Counted from the first letter of the stretch, positions 1 to 5,997 are shown. The stretch: 11,900 nucleotides of DNA from Gemmatimonadota bacterium (GCA_026713285.1 JAPOOT010000376.1:1-11900); one strand, 5' to 3'. The notes: generated from the letters alone by a model not told the origin. Made by a program: numbers and translations.

Positions 1-1308
1 GAGGTCCGAGACGCTTGCGATACCCCCGTCCTCATTGACGATCAACTGCACGTACTCGGTGTACAGGGTGGACTGCAGCCCGACCAGTTGTTCCGCCGAG
101 GCCGGGTTCTTCCTCAGGTAGGAGTTCAGAATGTCGCTCTGTACGAGCACCGCGTCGGCCTGGTTCTGGACCAGGTTGTTCAGGTTCTCCTCCGAACCGG
201 CCGTCGTCTGGAGCATCACGTCGAAATCAGGCAGGTGAGACTGCAGGATCTGGCCGAATCGATGGTAGTTGCCGTTCTCCACCCCGGTGTTCACCGTGAT
301 GCGTGGCTGGTTCGGATCGGCGGTGGCCACGACTTCGGCGGCCAGGGCGATCGCCGGGGTCACCCCCGGCGGCAGGTATTCGGGATCTCTGGGCGTGCCT
401 TCCAGCGTGGCGACCTGCTTGTCCAGTTCATCCAGCTTCGCGCGCAGTTCCGCGTTGTCCTCGGCCAGGCGCTCGGCCTCGCCGCGCCACTCCTTGTAAC
501 CCGGATCATTGGCGTGGTGGTGGGCCATGGCGTAGTGACGGCGGCTGCTCATCATGTCCAGCATGGACCACATGAACAGGGCGTCCCACATCCCAAAGCT
601 GGGATAGGACATGAAGGCGTATCCGGGCGTGCGCCAGCCCATGCCCCCGTAGTAGCTGTCCCGGCCGGCGTAGTAGTTGTCATAGGAAGTGCGGTTCTGC
701 GAGCCCCGTTGATATAACCCGTTGTCCCGGTAGGTGCTCGTGTTGGCGGCCGAATTGGACGATCTAGCGAATCCGGACTGTCGCGACTGGTGGGTGTTCA
801 GCGACCTGCGGGCCGTCTCGCTCTGGACCCGCCTGCCCATGACCGATGACCGGGCCGTGGCCCGTCCGGTCGAAGCGCCCGAGACCGCACCGCCAGCCCG
901 GGTGGACCTGGCCGCGGTGGCCGTGGACCGCTGGGCGGATGTGCTTCGTGCCGGCGCGGCGGACTGGCCCGTTGTGCGGGCGGGTGTCTGCCGCGTGGCG
1001 GTGGTTGTACTTTTCCGTGAGAAGATGCTGCGGCGGCCGAATGAACTGCGGCGGTTCCAAAGCGAGCGCGAACTGCGGAATCCACCGAAACCGCGGCGTG
1101 CGTAGGCTTCTTCAGGGCCGAACAGTCCGGTGATCTGCCGTATCGTTCGGTCGGCGTTTTCCGCGCTTTCCACGGGTGGCACGGCATCGTCGATCGACCG
1201 CACACGTTCCGTCAATCCGGGACTGTTTCCACCCGGGCTGATCTGCAGAAACCCGCCCGTCAGCACGAGCAAGCCGGCAATCATAAGCAGTTTTAATTGT
1301 CGAGACAT
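1..1308 (-). CDS. Secreted low-complexity protein with C-terminal TAXI-type solute-binding domain (3' end missing)
   Basis: An uninterrupted frame of 436 codons runs from ATG at 1308 to the left edge, so the C-terminus is missing. A GGGGAAG Shine-Dalgarno sequence precedes the ATG. Residues 1-22 look like a signal peptide (MSRQLKLLMIAGLLVLTGGF). Residues about 70-215 are rich in Ser, Thr, Arg and Ala and probably disordered. Residues 215-265 are Tyr/Met/His-rich (DNYYAGRDSYYGG, MWSMLDMMSS, AMAHHH). Residues 270-304 form a short heptad-like coiled coil (AERLAEDNAELRAKLDELD). From about residue 336 the protein resembles TAXI-family TRAP solute receptors: ITVNTGVENGNYHRFG, then TTAGSEENLNNL, LVQSDIL, and LYTEYVQLIVNEDGGI near the edge. 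Family members bind small anionic solutes in the periplasm, but usually lack such an N-terminal extension. The domain call is fairly firm. Transport function is uncertain because no TRAP membrane gene is visible and the missing end may hold more domains. Confidence 0.82.
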   Translation of the reverse strand, partial: MSRQLKLLMIAGLLVLTGGFLQISPGGNSPGLTERVRSIDDAVPPVESAENADRTIRQITGLFGPEEAYARRGFGGFRSSRSLWNRRSSFGRRSIFSRKSTTTATRQTPARTTGQSAAPARSTSAQRSTATAARSTRAGGAVSGASTGRATARSSVMGRRVQSETARRSLNTHQSRQSGFARSSNSAANTSTYRDNGLYQRGSQNRTSYDNYYAGRDSYYGGMGWRTPGYAFMSYPSFGMWDALFMWSMLDMMSSRRHYAMAHHHANDPGYKEWRGEAERLAEDNAELRAKLDELDKQVATLEGTPRDPEYLPPGVTPAIALAAEVVATADPNQPRITVNTGVENGNYHRFGQILQSHLPDFDVMLQTTAGSEENLNNLVQNQADAVLVQSDILNSYLRKNPASAEQLVGLQSTLYTEYVQLIVNEDGGIASVSDL

Positions 1309-1357
1309 GAGGTACTTCCCCTTTGTATTCGATAGGATAATTCGGATTCTGGCTCCC

Positions 1358-1386
1358 TAAAGATAAGGACTTCGCATCCTGCAGGC
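1358..1386 (-). promoter_or_regulatory. Possible sigma-70 promoter of the TAXI-domain gene
   Basis: On the minus strand, TTGCCT is followed 17 nt later by TATCTT. This lies about 50 nt upstream of the ATG at 1308. The match to consensus is modest and rests on spacing and position alone. This upstream region lacks the ECF-type element found at 3430-3459 and 5161-5190. Confidence 0.25.
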
Positions 1387-1470
1387 AAGTTGCAAACCTT
1401 TATGGAACCGGTGATCCGGTCGAATGTGGAGCCGTTTTGCCAGATGGAACTGGTAGAGAAAAGAACACGC

Positions 1471-2017
1471 ATGCCCATCACGAAGGTCCGCGTTCGGCAG
1501 GTTGCCGTCCCGAGGATCTATGACACCTAACTGCGCGGATCCCAAGCACTTGAAGGCCACCATCGACCACGGCCGGTCCACCTACCAGATCATCGAACTG
1601 AAGACCCATGACGGTCTGACCGGAATCGGCGAGGTCTCCGATATCGCGCCGCGGATGGACGCGCCTTCTCCCGGGTCATTGCAGGACATAGTGTCCAGCG
1701 TGGTGGAAGGCGGCGACCCCGCCCTCGAAGATGAGCTGCAGGCGCTCGAGCTGGAGATTGCAGACCAGGTGGGATCGGGCATGTCCGCATTGCTGGGCAG
1801 CACGATCGAATTGGGACCCGGAATGGCGGCGGCGGTGCATCTCGCCGTTTCATCGGCGAGCGTCAGCATGCCTTCGGACCTGGTGGGACCGGGACTGCTC
1901 CGGGACGACGTGTGCGCCACCCCATTCACCCTCGAAGGAGGCGAACTTTCGCCCTTCGAGGGGTCGGGACTCGGCATTGCGTTGGATGAAGAGAAACTGG
2001 CGTTGTGGACGGGTTAG
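1471..2017 (+). pseudogene. Decayed enolase-superfamily gene (mandelate racemase/muconate lactonizing enzyme type), frameshift and internal deletion
   Basis: ATG at 1471 opens MPITKVRVRQVAVPRIYDT, a typical family N-terminus, then hits TAA at 1528-1530. The similarity continues in the next frame from about 1529: PKHLKATIDHGRSTYQIIEL and HDGLTGIGEVS, the conserved N-terminal capping-domain strands. This implies one inserted or two deleted bases near 1528. At about 1757-1790 the sequence jumps from the capping domain (ALEDELQALELEIA) straight to the end of the barrel and the C-terminal cap (SALLGSTIELGPGMAAAVHL, SMPSDLVGPGLLRDDV, GSGLGIALDEEKLA), ending at TAG 2015-2017. Family members are about 360-400 residues; roughly 200 are absent here, including the barrel strands that carry the catalytic Lys, Asp/Glu metal ligands and His/Lys base. 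The remaining open frame (from about 1502) encodes about 170 residues and cannot form an active enzyme. It is an isolated plus-strand relic among minus-strand genes. Confidence 0.82.
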
Positions 2018-2100
2018 GATATTCCGGTGGGATTCACCGGGATCGTAGGAGTCCTGCGACGTCCCCGAAGAACGCTTCATTCCGCCCGTAATCCACAGCC

Positions 2101-2547
2101 TTACCGCCTGAATCTGCCAGAGCCGCCTCGCCCCATTTGCGATGCTTCCTCCACCAGTTTATCGAACGTCTTCATCGCATCGGACGAAAGCACCCCCTTC
2201 AGGTTCGTCTTGAACTGCTTTTCGTTTTCTTCCAGTCGCTCACGCAGCCATTTCCAGTCTTCGTTCTTCCTGGCCTGTTCCAGCAGCGCGTCCTTCTGCG
2301 TTGATGCTTCCTTGACCATGGCGCGCAGTTGCAGCACAAGATCGTCGGTCGTTTCCATGCGTATACTAAGCACGTGCCAGATCTGATCGACACGGAAGGT
2401 GTTCATCGCCTGCATTTGTTCCAACATGGCACTGTTCTGTCCCCGGCCGCCCATTCGGCCGAATCCGCCTCGCTGCGCGGCCGCGTCGTTGGCGATATAG
2501 GCAATCATCATAAGGCCGATTACGGCCAGGTGAAGACGGTATTTCAT
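2101..2547 (-). CDS. Small secreted helical protein, Spy-like in outline, function unknown
   Basis: This 148-residue protein starts at an ATG preceded by AAGGGAG. Residues 1-24 form a signal peptide (hydrophobic VIGLMMIAYIAN, cleavage likely after DAAA), so it should be exported. The mature protein begins with a Gly/Arg-rich stretch (RGGFGRMGGRG), continues as amphipathic charged helices over residues 40-135, and ends in another Gly/Arg tail (GRGGSGRFRR). The segment GVLSSDAMKTFDKL sits where Spy/CpxP relatives carry their second LTxxQ motif, but no true LTxxQ is present, so membership is only suggested. It lies downstream of the Spy-like gene on the same strand, separated by a likely intrinsic terminator. 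Expression could come from read-through of that terminator or from a promoter I could not identify. There are no cysteines and no recognisable enzyme motifs. Confidence 0.75.
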   Translation of the reverse strand: MKYRLHLAVIGLMMIAYIANDAAAQRGGFGRMGGRGQNSAMLEQMQAMNTFRVDQIWHVLSIRMETTDDLVLQLRAMVKEASTQKDALLEQARKNEDWKWLRERLEENEKQFKTNLKGVLSSDAMKTFDKLVEEASQMGRGGSGRFRR

Positions 2548-2584
2548 GCTAAGACTCCCTTCAAAATGTTAAAACGCCGCGGTT

Positions 2585-2619
2585 AAAAAAACCCAGTTGA
2601 ATGCCGCGGTCGGACTGGG
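2585..2619 (-). terminator. Rho-independent terminator or attenuator after the Spy-like gene
   Basis: On the minus strand, CCCAGT and ACTGGG form a 6-bp stem around a 16-nt loop, followed directly by seven T residues. It lies about 90 nt after the stop of the Spy-like gene and about 38 nt before the start of the next gene. It could end transcription or reduce read-through into the 2547-2101 gene. Confidence 0.65.
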
Positions 2620-2655
2620 GATCCTTCCGCGGCGGGTTCTCGCTCCAGTAACCAG

Positions 2656-2712
2656 CGGTGAGCTTTCAAATGAACGGTGAACTTTCATTCGAATGGTGGA
2701 CTTCACTTAACG
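2656..2712. repeat. Three degenerate 19-bp tandem units
   Basis: Positions 2656-2674 (CGGTGAGCTTTCAAATGAA) and 2675-2693 (CGGTGAACTTTCATTCGAA) are similar 19-mers. A weaker third copy at 2694-2712 (TGGTGGACTTCACTTAACG) overlaps the stop codon of the Spy-like gene. The repeats lie in the 3' untranslated region between that gene and its terminator. They may be simple duplications; function unknown. Confidence 0.5.
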
Positions 2713-3351
2713 CCGATTGCGGGATTCACGGACTCCCCGTCGCCAGCGCATTTCGGAATCCCGGCGTCCGTCGCCCCTGCCGCGGAATGATTCGCGCAGT
2801 TCTTCCTGCTGTTCCGGTGTCAGCACGTTCTTGACCTCGGCGCGGAAGACAGCGCCTCGCTCGAACACACTGCCCTGCGCTCTGGACACGGCCGCGGCCA
2901 GCTCTTTCACTTTTTCCAGGTCCGGGCTGTTCTCGCCCATCAACTCGTTCAGGTCAAGCCGCGCGAGCCTCGAATCGGCGCGAAGCCGGACCATGTCCCG
3001 TGCATACACTGAACGCAGCGTGCTGATCTGTTCCTGTTGCTCGTCTGTGAGTTCGATATTGTTCAATGCCCTGCGGGACAGGTCGTACCCGCGGGACCGG
3101 CCGGTACGTGCTGCGTCGTTATCGGCAAGATCGTGGTCCAGGGCGTCGGCGAACTCTCCCGCTGATCCTGATTCCGCGAACTCGGCAATTAGCTCGAATT
3201 CGGATTCAGCCGCGTGCTCCGCGCCCGCCGTGGCGGCTTCGTGATGGCCGCCGCCCTCATTATGATCAATCTTTCCCGCAGCATCGAAGGCCCAGGCCAG
3301 AACGGCCACGGACAGCGCGCCTGCAAAGATACCTGGAATAACCTTTTTCAT
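2707..3351 (-). CDS. Spy/CpxP-like periplasmic LTxxQ protein, predicted ECF-sigma target
   Basis: I placed the start at ATG 3351 because AAGGAGCT (3357-3364) sits 7 nt upstream and MKKVIPGIFAGALSVAVLAW is a good signal peptide. A frame-consistent codon at 3375 would put non-signal residues in front. The 214-residue product has a His-rich segment at residues 30-46 (HNEGGGHHEAATAGAEH), an acidic stretch at 50-80, and a helical core with two LTxxQ-type motifs: LTDEQQ (101-106) and LTPEQQ (177-182). These are the hallmark of the Spy/CpxP/ZraP family of periplasmic chaperones and metal-responsive proteins. The C-terminal 25 residues are Arg-rich. The gene carries the same 30-nt promoter element as the sigma operon, so it is probably induced by that sigma factor. 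The His cluster suggests metal binding, as in ZraP, but this is inference. Confidence 0.82.
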   Translation of the reverse strand: MKKVIPGIFAGALSVAVLAWAFDAAGKIDHNEGGGHHEAATAGAEHAAESEFELIAEFAESGSAGEFADALDHDLADNDAARTGRSRGYDLSRRALNNIELTDEQQEQISTLRSVYARDMVRLRADSRLARLDLNELMGENSPDLEKVKELAAAVSRAQGSVFERGAVFRAEVKNVLTPEQQEELRESFRGRGDGRRDSEMRWRRGVRESRNRR

Positions 3352-3356
3352 GCTGT

Positions 3357-3364
3357 AGCTCCTT
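3357..3364 (-). promoter_or_regulatory. Shine-Dalgarno site deciding the Spy-like start
   Basis: AAGGAGCT on the minus strand is a strong ribosome binding site with a 7-nt spacer (3352-3358, counted from the AGGAG core) to ATG 3351. It supports that ATG over the frame-consistent codon at 3375. Confidence 0.8.
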
Positions 3365-3429
3365 TCGAAATACACCCTGACTGAATTGGTCGCGATCTCC
3401 GGAGACCGTTTTCGTGCTTCTCTACATGA

Positions 3430-3459
3430 TTAGACTGGAATCGACGGAGTTTAATTCCC
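3430..3459 (-). promoter_or_regulatory. Predicted ECF-sigma promoter of the Spy-like gene
   Basis: The minus strand reads GGGAATTAAA, then 14 variable nt, then GTCTAA, followed by TCA. The element upstream of the sigma gene (5161-5190) has the same bases at the same spacing, apart from the seventh base and the spacer. GGAAT resembles the GGAAC -35 core of ECF promoters and GTCTAA resembles their -10. It lies about 79 nt upstream of ATG 3351. Confidence 0.72.
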
Positions 3460-3523
3460 TTTTTCTTCCGATCGACCTTTCTACTAATCGGCTTTTCTTC
3501 TCATCGACTCTATTCGCCTCAAC

Positions 3524-3549
3524 GGGGTCCGGCGTCCACGGCCGGCCCC
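3524..3549 (-). terminator. Strong hairpin downstream of the sigma operon (no U-tract)
   Basis: On the minus strand, GGGGCCGGC pairs with GCCGG-A-CCCC: nine base pairs, one bulged A and a 7-nt loop. It lies about 27 nt after the stop of the last operon gene and before the Spy promoter. No T-run follows, so it may be an mRNA-stabilising hairpin or a weak terminator, not a classical intrinsic one. Confidence 0.4.
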
Positions 3550-3575
3550 CAAGCCCGTTCCGGCGGCTCGAAGCG

Positions 3576-4073
3576 TTAATCGCCGCTGTTTCTCCGGCGC
3601 TCTTCCGTCCGATCGTTCTCGCGGCTGCCGGGTCCGTTACGTCCACCCGGCCTGTTGCGCTCCCGGCGCAACTCTTGATCGCCTTCCCGCTCGTGACCAC
3701 CCTCCCGGCGCAACTCGCGGGCGCGTTCGCGGCGCTGGCGGATCCTCTGTATCCGTTCCAGTTGCCTTTCGGTGAGGATGGGTTCCAGGTCCCGGTGCAA
3801 CGAATCGACCAGGGTCTGCATCTCCCGCCGGTGACGCGTGTAATTCTCCCGGAATCCCGGTTCGTGTTCACCCACCACTTCCCTGATCCTCCGCATCTGC
3901 TCCTGGTCCGGACGCACCATCCTGACCCAGCGCTCCACGAAGCGTTCCCGGGTCATCTGGGGCGGCGGCTGCAGGCGGTCCCGGGCGAAGGCGCCCAGGA
4001 TCAGCGCGCCGCATACCATGCCGATGATCAGCGTGGCCAGCAGAATGGCCGCGGTCTTCAAGTGGATGTTCAT
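3576..4073 (-). CDS. Membrane-anchored CnrX/Spy-like periplasmic sensor-type protein
   Basis: This is a 165-residue protein. Residues 1-7 are followed by a single hydrophobic helix (8-29, AAILLATLIIGMVCGALILG) with no obvious cleavage site, so it is probably an N-terminal anchor. The periplasmic part (30-118) is amphipathic helix with conserved-looking features of the heavy-metal-resistance/LTxxQ superfamily: QMTRERFVERWVRM near residue 39-52, histidines at 70, 81 and 93, and ILTERQLERI at 99-108. The tail from about 119 is a highly charged Arg/Glu/Gly-rich segment, likely disordered, containing two ELRRE copies 14 residues apart. Its ATG overlaps the stop codon of the anti-sigma gene (ATGA), implying translational coupling. 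By position and topology it resembles CnrX, the anchored metal sensor that works with CnrY/CnrH. It could instead be a general envelope-stress protein. The ligand, if any, is not readable. Confidence 0.78.
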   Translation of the reverse strand: MNIHLKTAAILLATLIIGMVCGALILGAFARDRLQPPPQMTRERFVERWVRMVRPDQEQMRRIREVVGEHEPGFRENYTRHRREMQTLVDSLHRDLEPILTERQLERIQRIRQRRERARELRREGGHEREGDQELRRERNRPGGRNGPGSRENDRTEERRRNSGD

Positions 4074-4528
4074 AATGCGCCCTCCGTTTCCAGTGCGATC
4101 CGCGCGTCATAGAGGTCTTCAGGGTACAGTTCCTCGGTCAGGCCGAAGGACGCGGTGAGAGAGACGCTTCCGGTCGTGGCCAGGTTGTAGGTCATAAGCA
4201 GCATGGCGGCGATGGACGCGGCCACCGCCATTCTACGGAACATCAGGGACAACGCAATCTGGAAATCATGCGTTGCTTCGGCGGTGGAATTCGACGCCGG
4301 ACCGGCCGCGGACTCCGTGGCCAGACGCTCCATGACCCGGTCGGTGAAGCCCGCCTGGAACGCCGGCGACTCCCGGCCTTCGACGAGACCGCGCAGGTGC
4401 ATCAATCGTTCGTATTCTTCCCGAAGGCCCTGGTCGCGCTGGAGCGCCGCGTCCAGGCGGCTTCGTTCGCCGGGCGTCAGGGATGTATCGAGCGACCGGT
4501 ACAGCAGGTCCAGCTCAGACCGTTTCAT
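4070..4528 (-). CDS. Single-pass membrane anti-sigma factor
   Basis: I chose ATG 4528 (MKRSELDLLYRSLD), which has GGGAG about 9 nt upstream; an in-frame TTG at 4534 is less likely. The 152-residue product has a cytoplasmic helical N-domain (1-97) with the outline of anti-sigma domains: SLTPGERSRLDAALQRDQGL, then EEYERLMHLRGLV and PAFQAGFTDRVMERL. One membrane helix follows at about 98-117 (RRMAVAASIAAMLLMTYNLA), then a short acidic periplasmic tail. There is no HxxxCxxC motif, so this is not a zinc-binding anti-sigma factor. It overlaps the 3' end of the sigma gene by 14 bases and the start of the sensor-like gene by 4. It most likely holds the sigma factor at the membrane until a periplasmic signal, possibly relayed by the neighbouring sensor-like protein, releases it. 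Function is assigned from context and topology as much as from sequence. Confidence 0.8.
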   Translation of the reverse strand: MKRSELDLLYRSLDTSLTPGERSRLDAALQRDQGLREEYERLMHLRGLVEGRESPAFQAGFTDRVMERLATESAAGPASNSTAEATHDFQIALSLMFRRMAVAASIAAMLLMTYNLATTGSVSLTASFGLTEELYPEDLYDARIALETEGAL

Positions 4529-5105
4529 GGACAAGCTCCCTGTTGGAGTACAGCAGTAATCGTTTCAGCTTCTCCTGGGACCGCCTCAGACGGGAAAGGA
4601 CCGTCCCTACGGGAATCCCCAGGATCTCGGCGGTTTCTTTCGTGGAATAGCCTTCCATCAGCCGGAGTACGATAACGGAACGGAACTCCGGTTTCAGTTC
4701 CTGCAGCGCCTGTTGAATCCGGTCGGCCGTGTCGTCGTATTCCGCGCTGGCCCGGGGATCCGCATAATCGGTCTCCGGTTCGTCGCGTTCCCTGCCTGCC
4801 ACGGCGAGGGGAACAATGATCGATCGACGGCGACGTTTTCTGAGTTCGGAAATCGCCAGGTTGACGGCGATGCGGGTCAGGTAGGTGCCGACCGACGCCT
4901 GCCCGCGGAATCCCCGGAGGCCGCGGTAAAAACGGATGAAGGTCTCCTGCCCCACGTCCTCCGCATCGGCGGTGTTCCCGAGCATGCGGATGACGACGGA
5001 CGCCACGCGGTCCTTGTGACGTTCCACCAGTTCCCGGAAGGCATCTTCGCTTCCGTCGCGGGCGGCGTCGACCAATGCGGCGTCTTTCAAGGCGTCTACC
5101 CTCAT
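4515..5105 (-). CDS. ECF-type RNA polymerase sigma factor (sigma-70 family, group 4)
   Basis: This 196-residue protein starts at ATG 5105 behind GAGGG. Region 2 spans about residues 21-94: AFRELVERHKDRV, the core-binding DAEDVGQETFIRFYRGL (47-63), and the -10-recognition segment STxxxTRIAVNLAISELRKRR type sequence at 71-92. A variable acidic linker (100-125) leads to region 4 at about 127-186, with a helix-turn-helix (YSTKETAEILGIPVGTVLSR, 153-172) that would read the -35 element. Regions 1 and 3 are absent, as expected for an ECF factor of this size. It is the first gene of a tight operon with the anti-sigma factor and the CnrX/Spy-like protein. Its own promoter region contains the element shared with the Spy-like gene, so autoregulation is likely. 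It is RpoE-like in architecture; the exact ECF group cannot be set by eye. Confidence 0.95.
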   Translation of the reverse strand: MRVDALKDAALVDAARDGSEDAFRELVERHKDRVASVVIRMLGNTADAEDVGQETFIRFYRGLRGFRGQASVGTYLTRIAVNLAISELRKRRRRSIIVPLAVAGRERDEPETDYADPRASAEYDDTADRIQQALQELKPEFRSVIVLRLMEGYSTKETAEILGIPVGTVLSRLRRSQEKLKRLLLYSNRELVHETV

Positions 5106-5160
5106 CCCGTTTCCCTCGAATAACCGTTTTTCGGTCGAGTCCGATTCCGCTGCCTACTGA

Positions 5161-5190
5161 TTAGACCCCGCCGGCGCCGATTTTATTCCC
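5161..5190 (-). promoter_or_regulatory. Predicted autoregulatory ECF promoter of the sigma operon
   Basis: On the minus strand, GGGAATAAAA is followed by 14 nt and GTCTAA, then TCA. The layout is identical to the element at 3430-3459, and the shared bases are GGGAATNAAA and GTCTAATCA. The 3' end lies about 55 nt upstream of the sigma ATG. The spacer contains the 8-bp palindrome CGGCGCCG. Confidence 0.72.
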
Positions 5191-5199
5191 ACAAAATCG
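5178..5199. promoter_or_regulatory. Inverted repeat overlapping the -35 of the sigma promoter
   Basis: CGATTTT (5178-5184) and AAAATCG (5193-5199) form a perfect 7-bp dyad around ATTCCCAC, which contains the predicted -35 bases on the other strand. It could be an operator for a second regulator in this divergent intergenic region, or chance. The promoter at 3430-3459 has no matching dyad. Confidence 0.35.
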
Positions 5200-5267
5200 A
5201 GAACCCATGTTATTTCTATTGCAAAGAACCTGGCCGTACTTGCCGGTATGTTCATAGTCACGTTGTG

Positions 5268-5275
5268 AAAGGAGG
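5268..5275 (+). promoter_or_regulatory. Ribosome binding site deciding a GTG start
   Basis: AAAGGAGG lies 6 nt before GTG 5282. The in-frame TTG at 5279 would be only 3 nt away, so GTG is the better start. Confidence 0.75.
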
Positions 5276-5281
5276 CCTTTG

Positions 5282-5857
5282 GTGCGGGGCGTATGTCTGG
5301 CGATCGCGTGGCTGTTCTCGCCGTTGTTGGCAGAAGGTCAGGCAAATGCCCGGTTAGGCGGTGGACCCGGCATGCCTGTCGGCGGCCTGTCGGACGGTAC
5401 AGAAGCTGCAGGCCCTTCATTTCTGGTCGGCCTGGCTATTCCTGTCGACGTTGGTTACTTCCTGCTGCTTGAGGGTCATCACAGTCGTTTCGGAATCAAC
5501 GAGGAGGAGCTTCCACATTCGAATGAGCGGATGCAAACAGATGCCGACATAAAGCTGACGGGCGGCAACGTGGGACTGCTGATTCAGGGCGTGGCGGATC
5601 CCGTGGGATTCTATGGCCACGGGGGCGTGGGATGGTCCAGAGGTACGGGCAAGGCCGGTCTCTCTATCGAGGGTGAAGACGCGCGCATTAGTACGGGTAA
5701 TAACTCGTTCATGTTTGTGTTTGGTCTTGGGGTCAACTTGACGGTCAGCGACCACGTAAGGCTGTCACTGGAGGGCAGGTACAACCATGCGTTCGATGTG
5801 TTCGATGAAAGCGCCCGGTGGATACCCGTTACCGCCTCCGTGGTGATTCAACTGTAA
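5282..5857 (+). CDS. Small outer-membrane beta-barrel-like protein
   Basis: This 191-residue product is read from GTG 5282. Residues 1-20 are a signal peptide (MRGVCLAIAWLFSPLLAEGQ). The rest shows alternating strand patterns typical of OmpA-like or porin-family barrels: SFLVGLAIPVDVGYFLLLEG (46-65), NVGLLIQGVADPVGFYGHGG, SFMFVFGLGVNLTVSDHVRL, and a closing repeat LSLEGRYNHAF...WIPVTASVVIQL. Strands are joined by short turns and one hydrophilic loop (about 70-92). It ends in VVIQL instead of the usual terminal Phe, a small deviation from the outer-membrane insertion signal. The gene is divergent from the ECF sigma operon across a 176-bp gap. It does not carry that operon's promoter element, so co-regulation is unproven. 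Its ligand or role is unknown; it could be a structural or adhesion-type barrel. Confidence 0.72.
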   Translation: MRGVCLAIAWLFSPLLAEGQANARLGGGPGMPVGGLSDGTEAAGPSFLVGLAIPVDVGYFLLLEGHHSRFGINEEELPHSNERMQTDADIKLTGGNVGLLIQGVADPVGFYGHGGVGWSRGTGKAGLSIEGEDARISTGNNSFMFVFGLGVNLTVSDHVRLSLEGRYNHAFDVFDESARWIPVTASVVIQL

Positions 5858-5975
5858 CCCTGGGATGTCAAAGATAATGAAACACAGGAGCTCTCTTTAA
5901 ATATATTGACTTTGAATGGACGAATCATCACAGTTGGAGACAGTTTCCCGTTCGCGGAATACACCCTGACAAGCG

Positions 5976-5984
5976 TGGTATAAT
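5976..5984 (+). promoter_or_regulatory. Extended -10 promoter element before the flavin reductase gene
   Basis: TGGTATAAT is a perfect TGnTATAAT extended -10. I see no good -35 at 17 nt. It overlaps the upstream candidate ATG at 5983, so transcripts from it would begin near 5991 and leave ATG 5998 as a nearly leaderless start. Confidence 0.5.
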
Positions 5985-5997
5985 GGCTTTCGATCAC

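Noticed and set aside
88..717. 209-codon plus-strand frame at the left end
   Set aside because: It is antisense to the TAXI-domain gene, which has a signal peptide, ribosome site and recognisable domain.
1403..1420. ACCGG-TGAT-CCGGT inverted repeat as a terminator
   Set aside because: The stem is only 5 bp with no T-run on either side, and no gene ends next to it.
1502..2017. Intact 171-residue enolase-superfamily protein
   Set aside because: The start is an arbitrary TTG, the true N-terminus is in another frame upstream, and the catalytic barrel is missing.
4070..4528. Zinc-binding anti-sigma factor
   Set aside because: No HxxxCxxC motif is present; the protein has no cysteines in its N-terminal domain.
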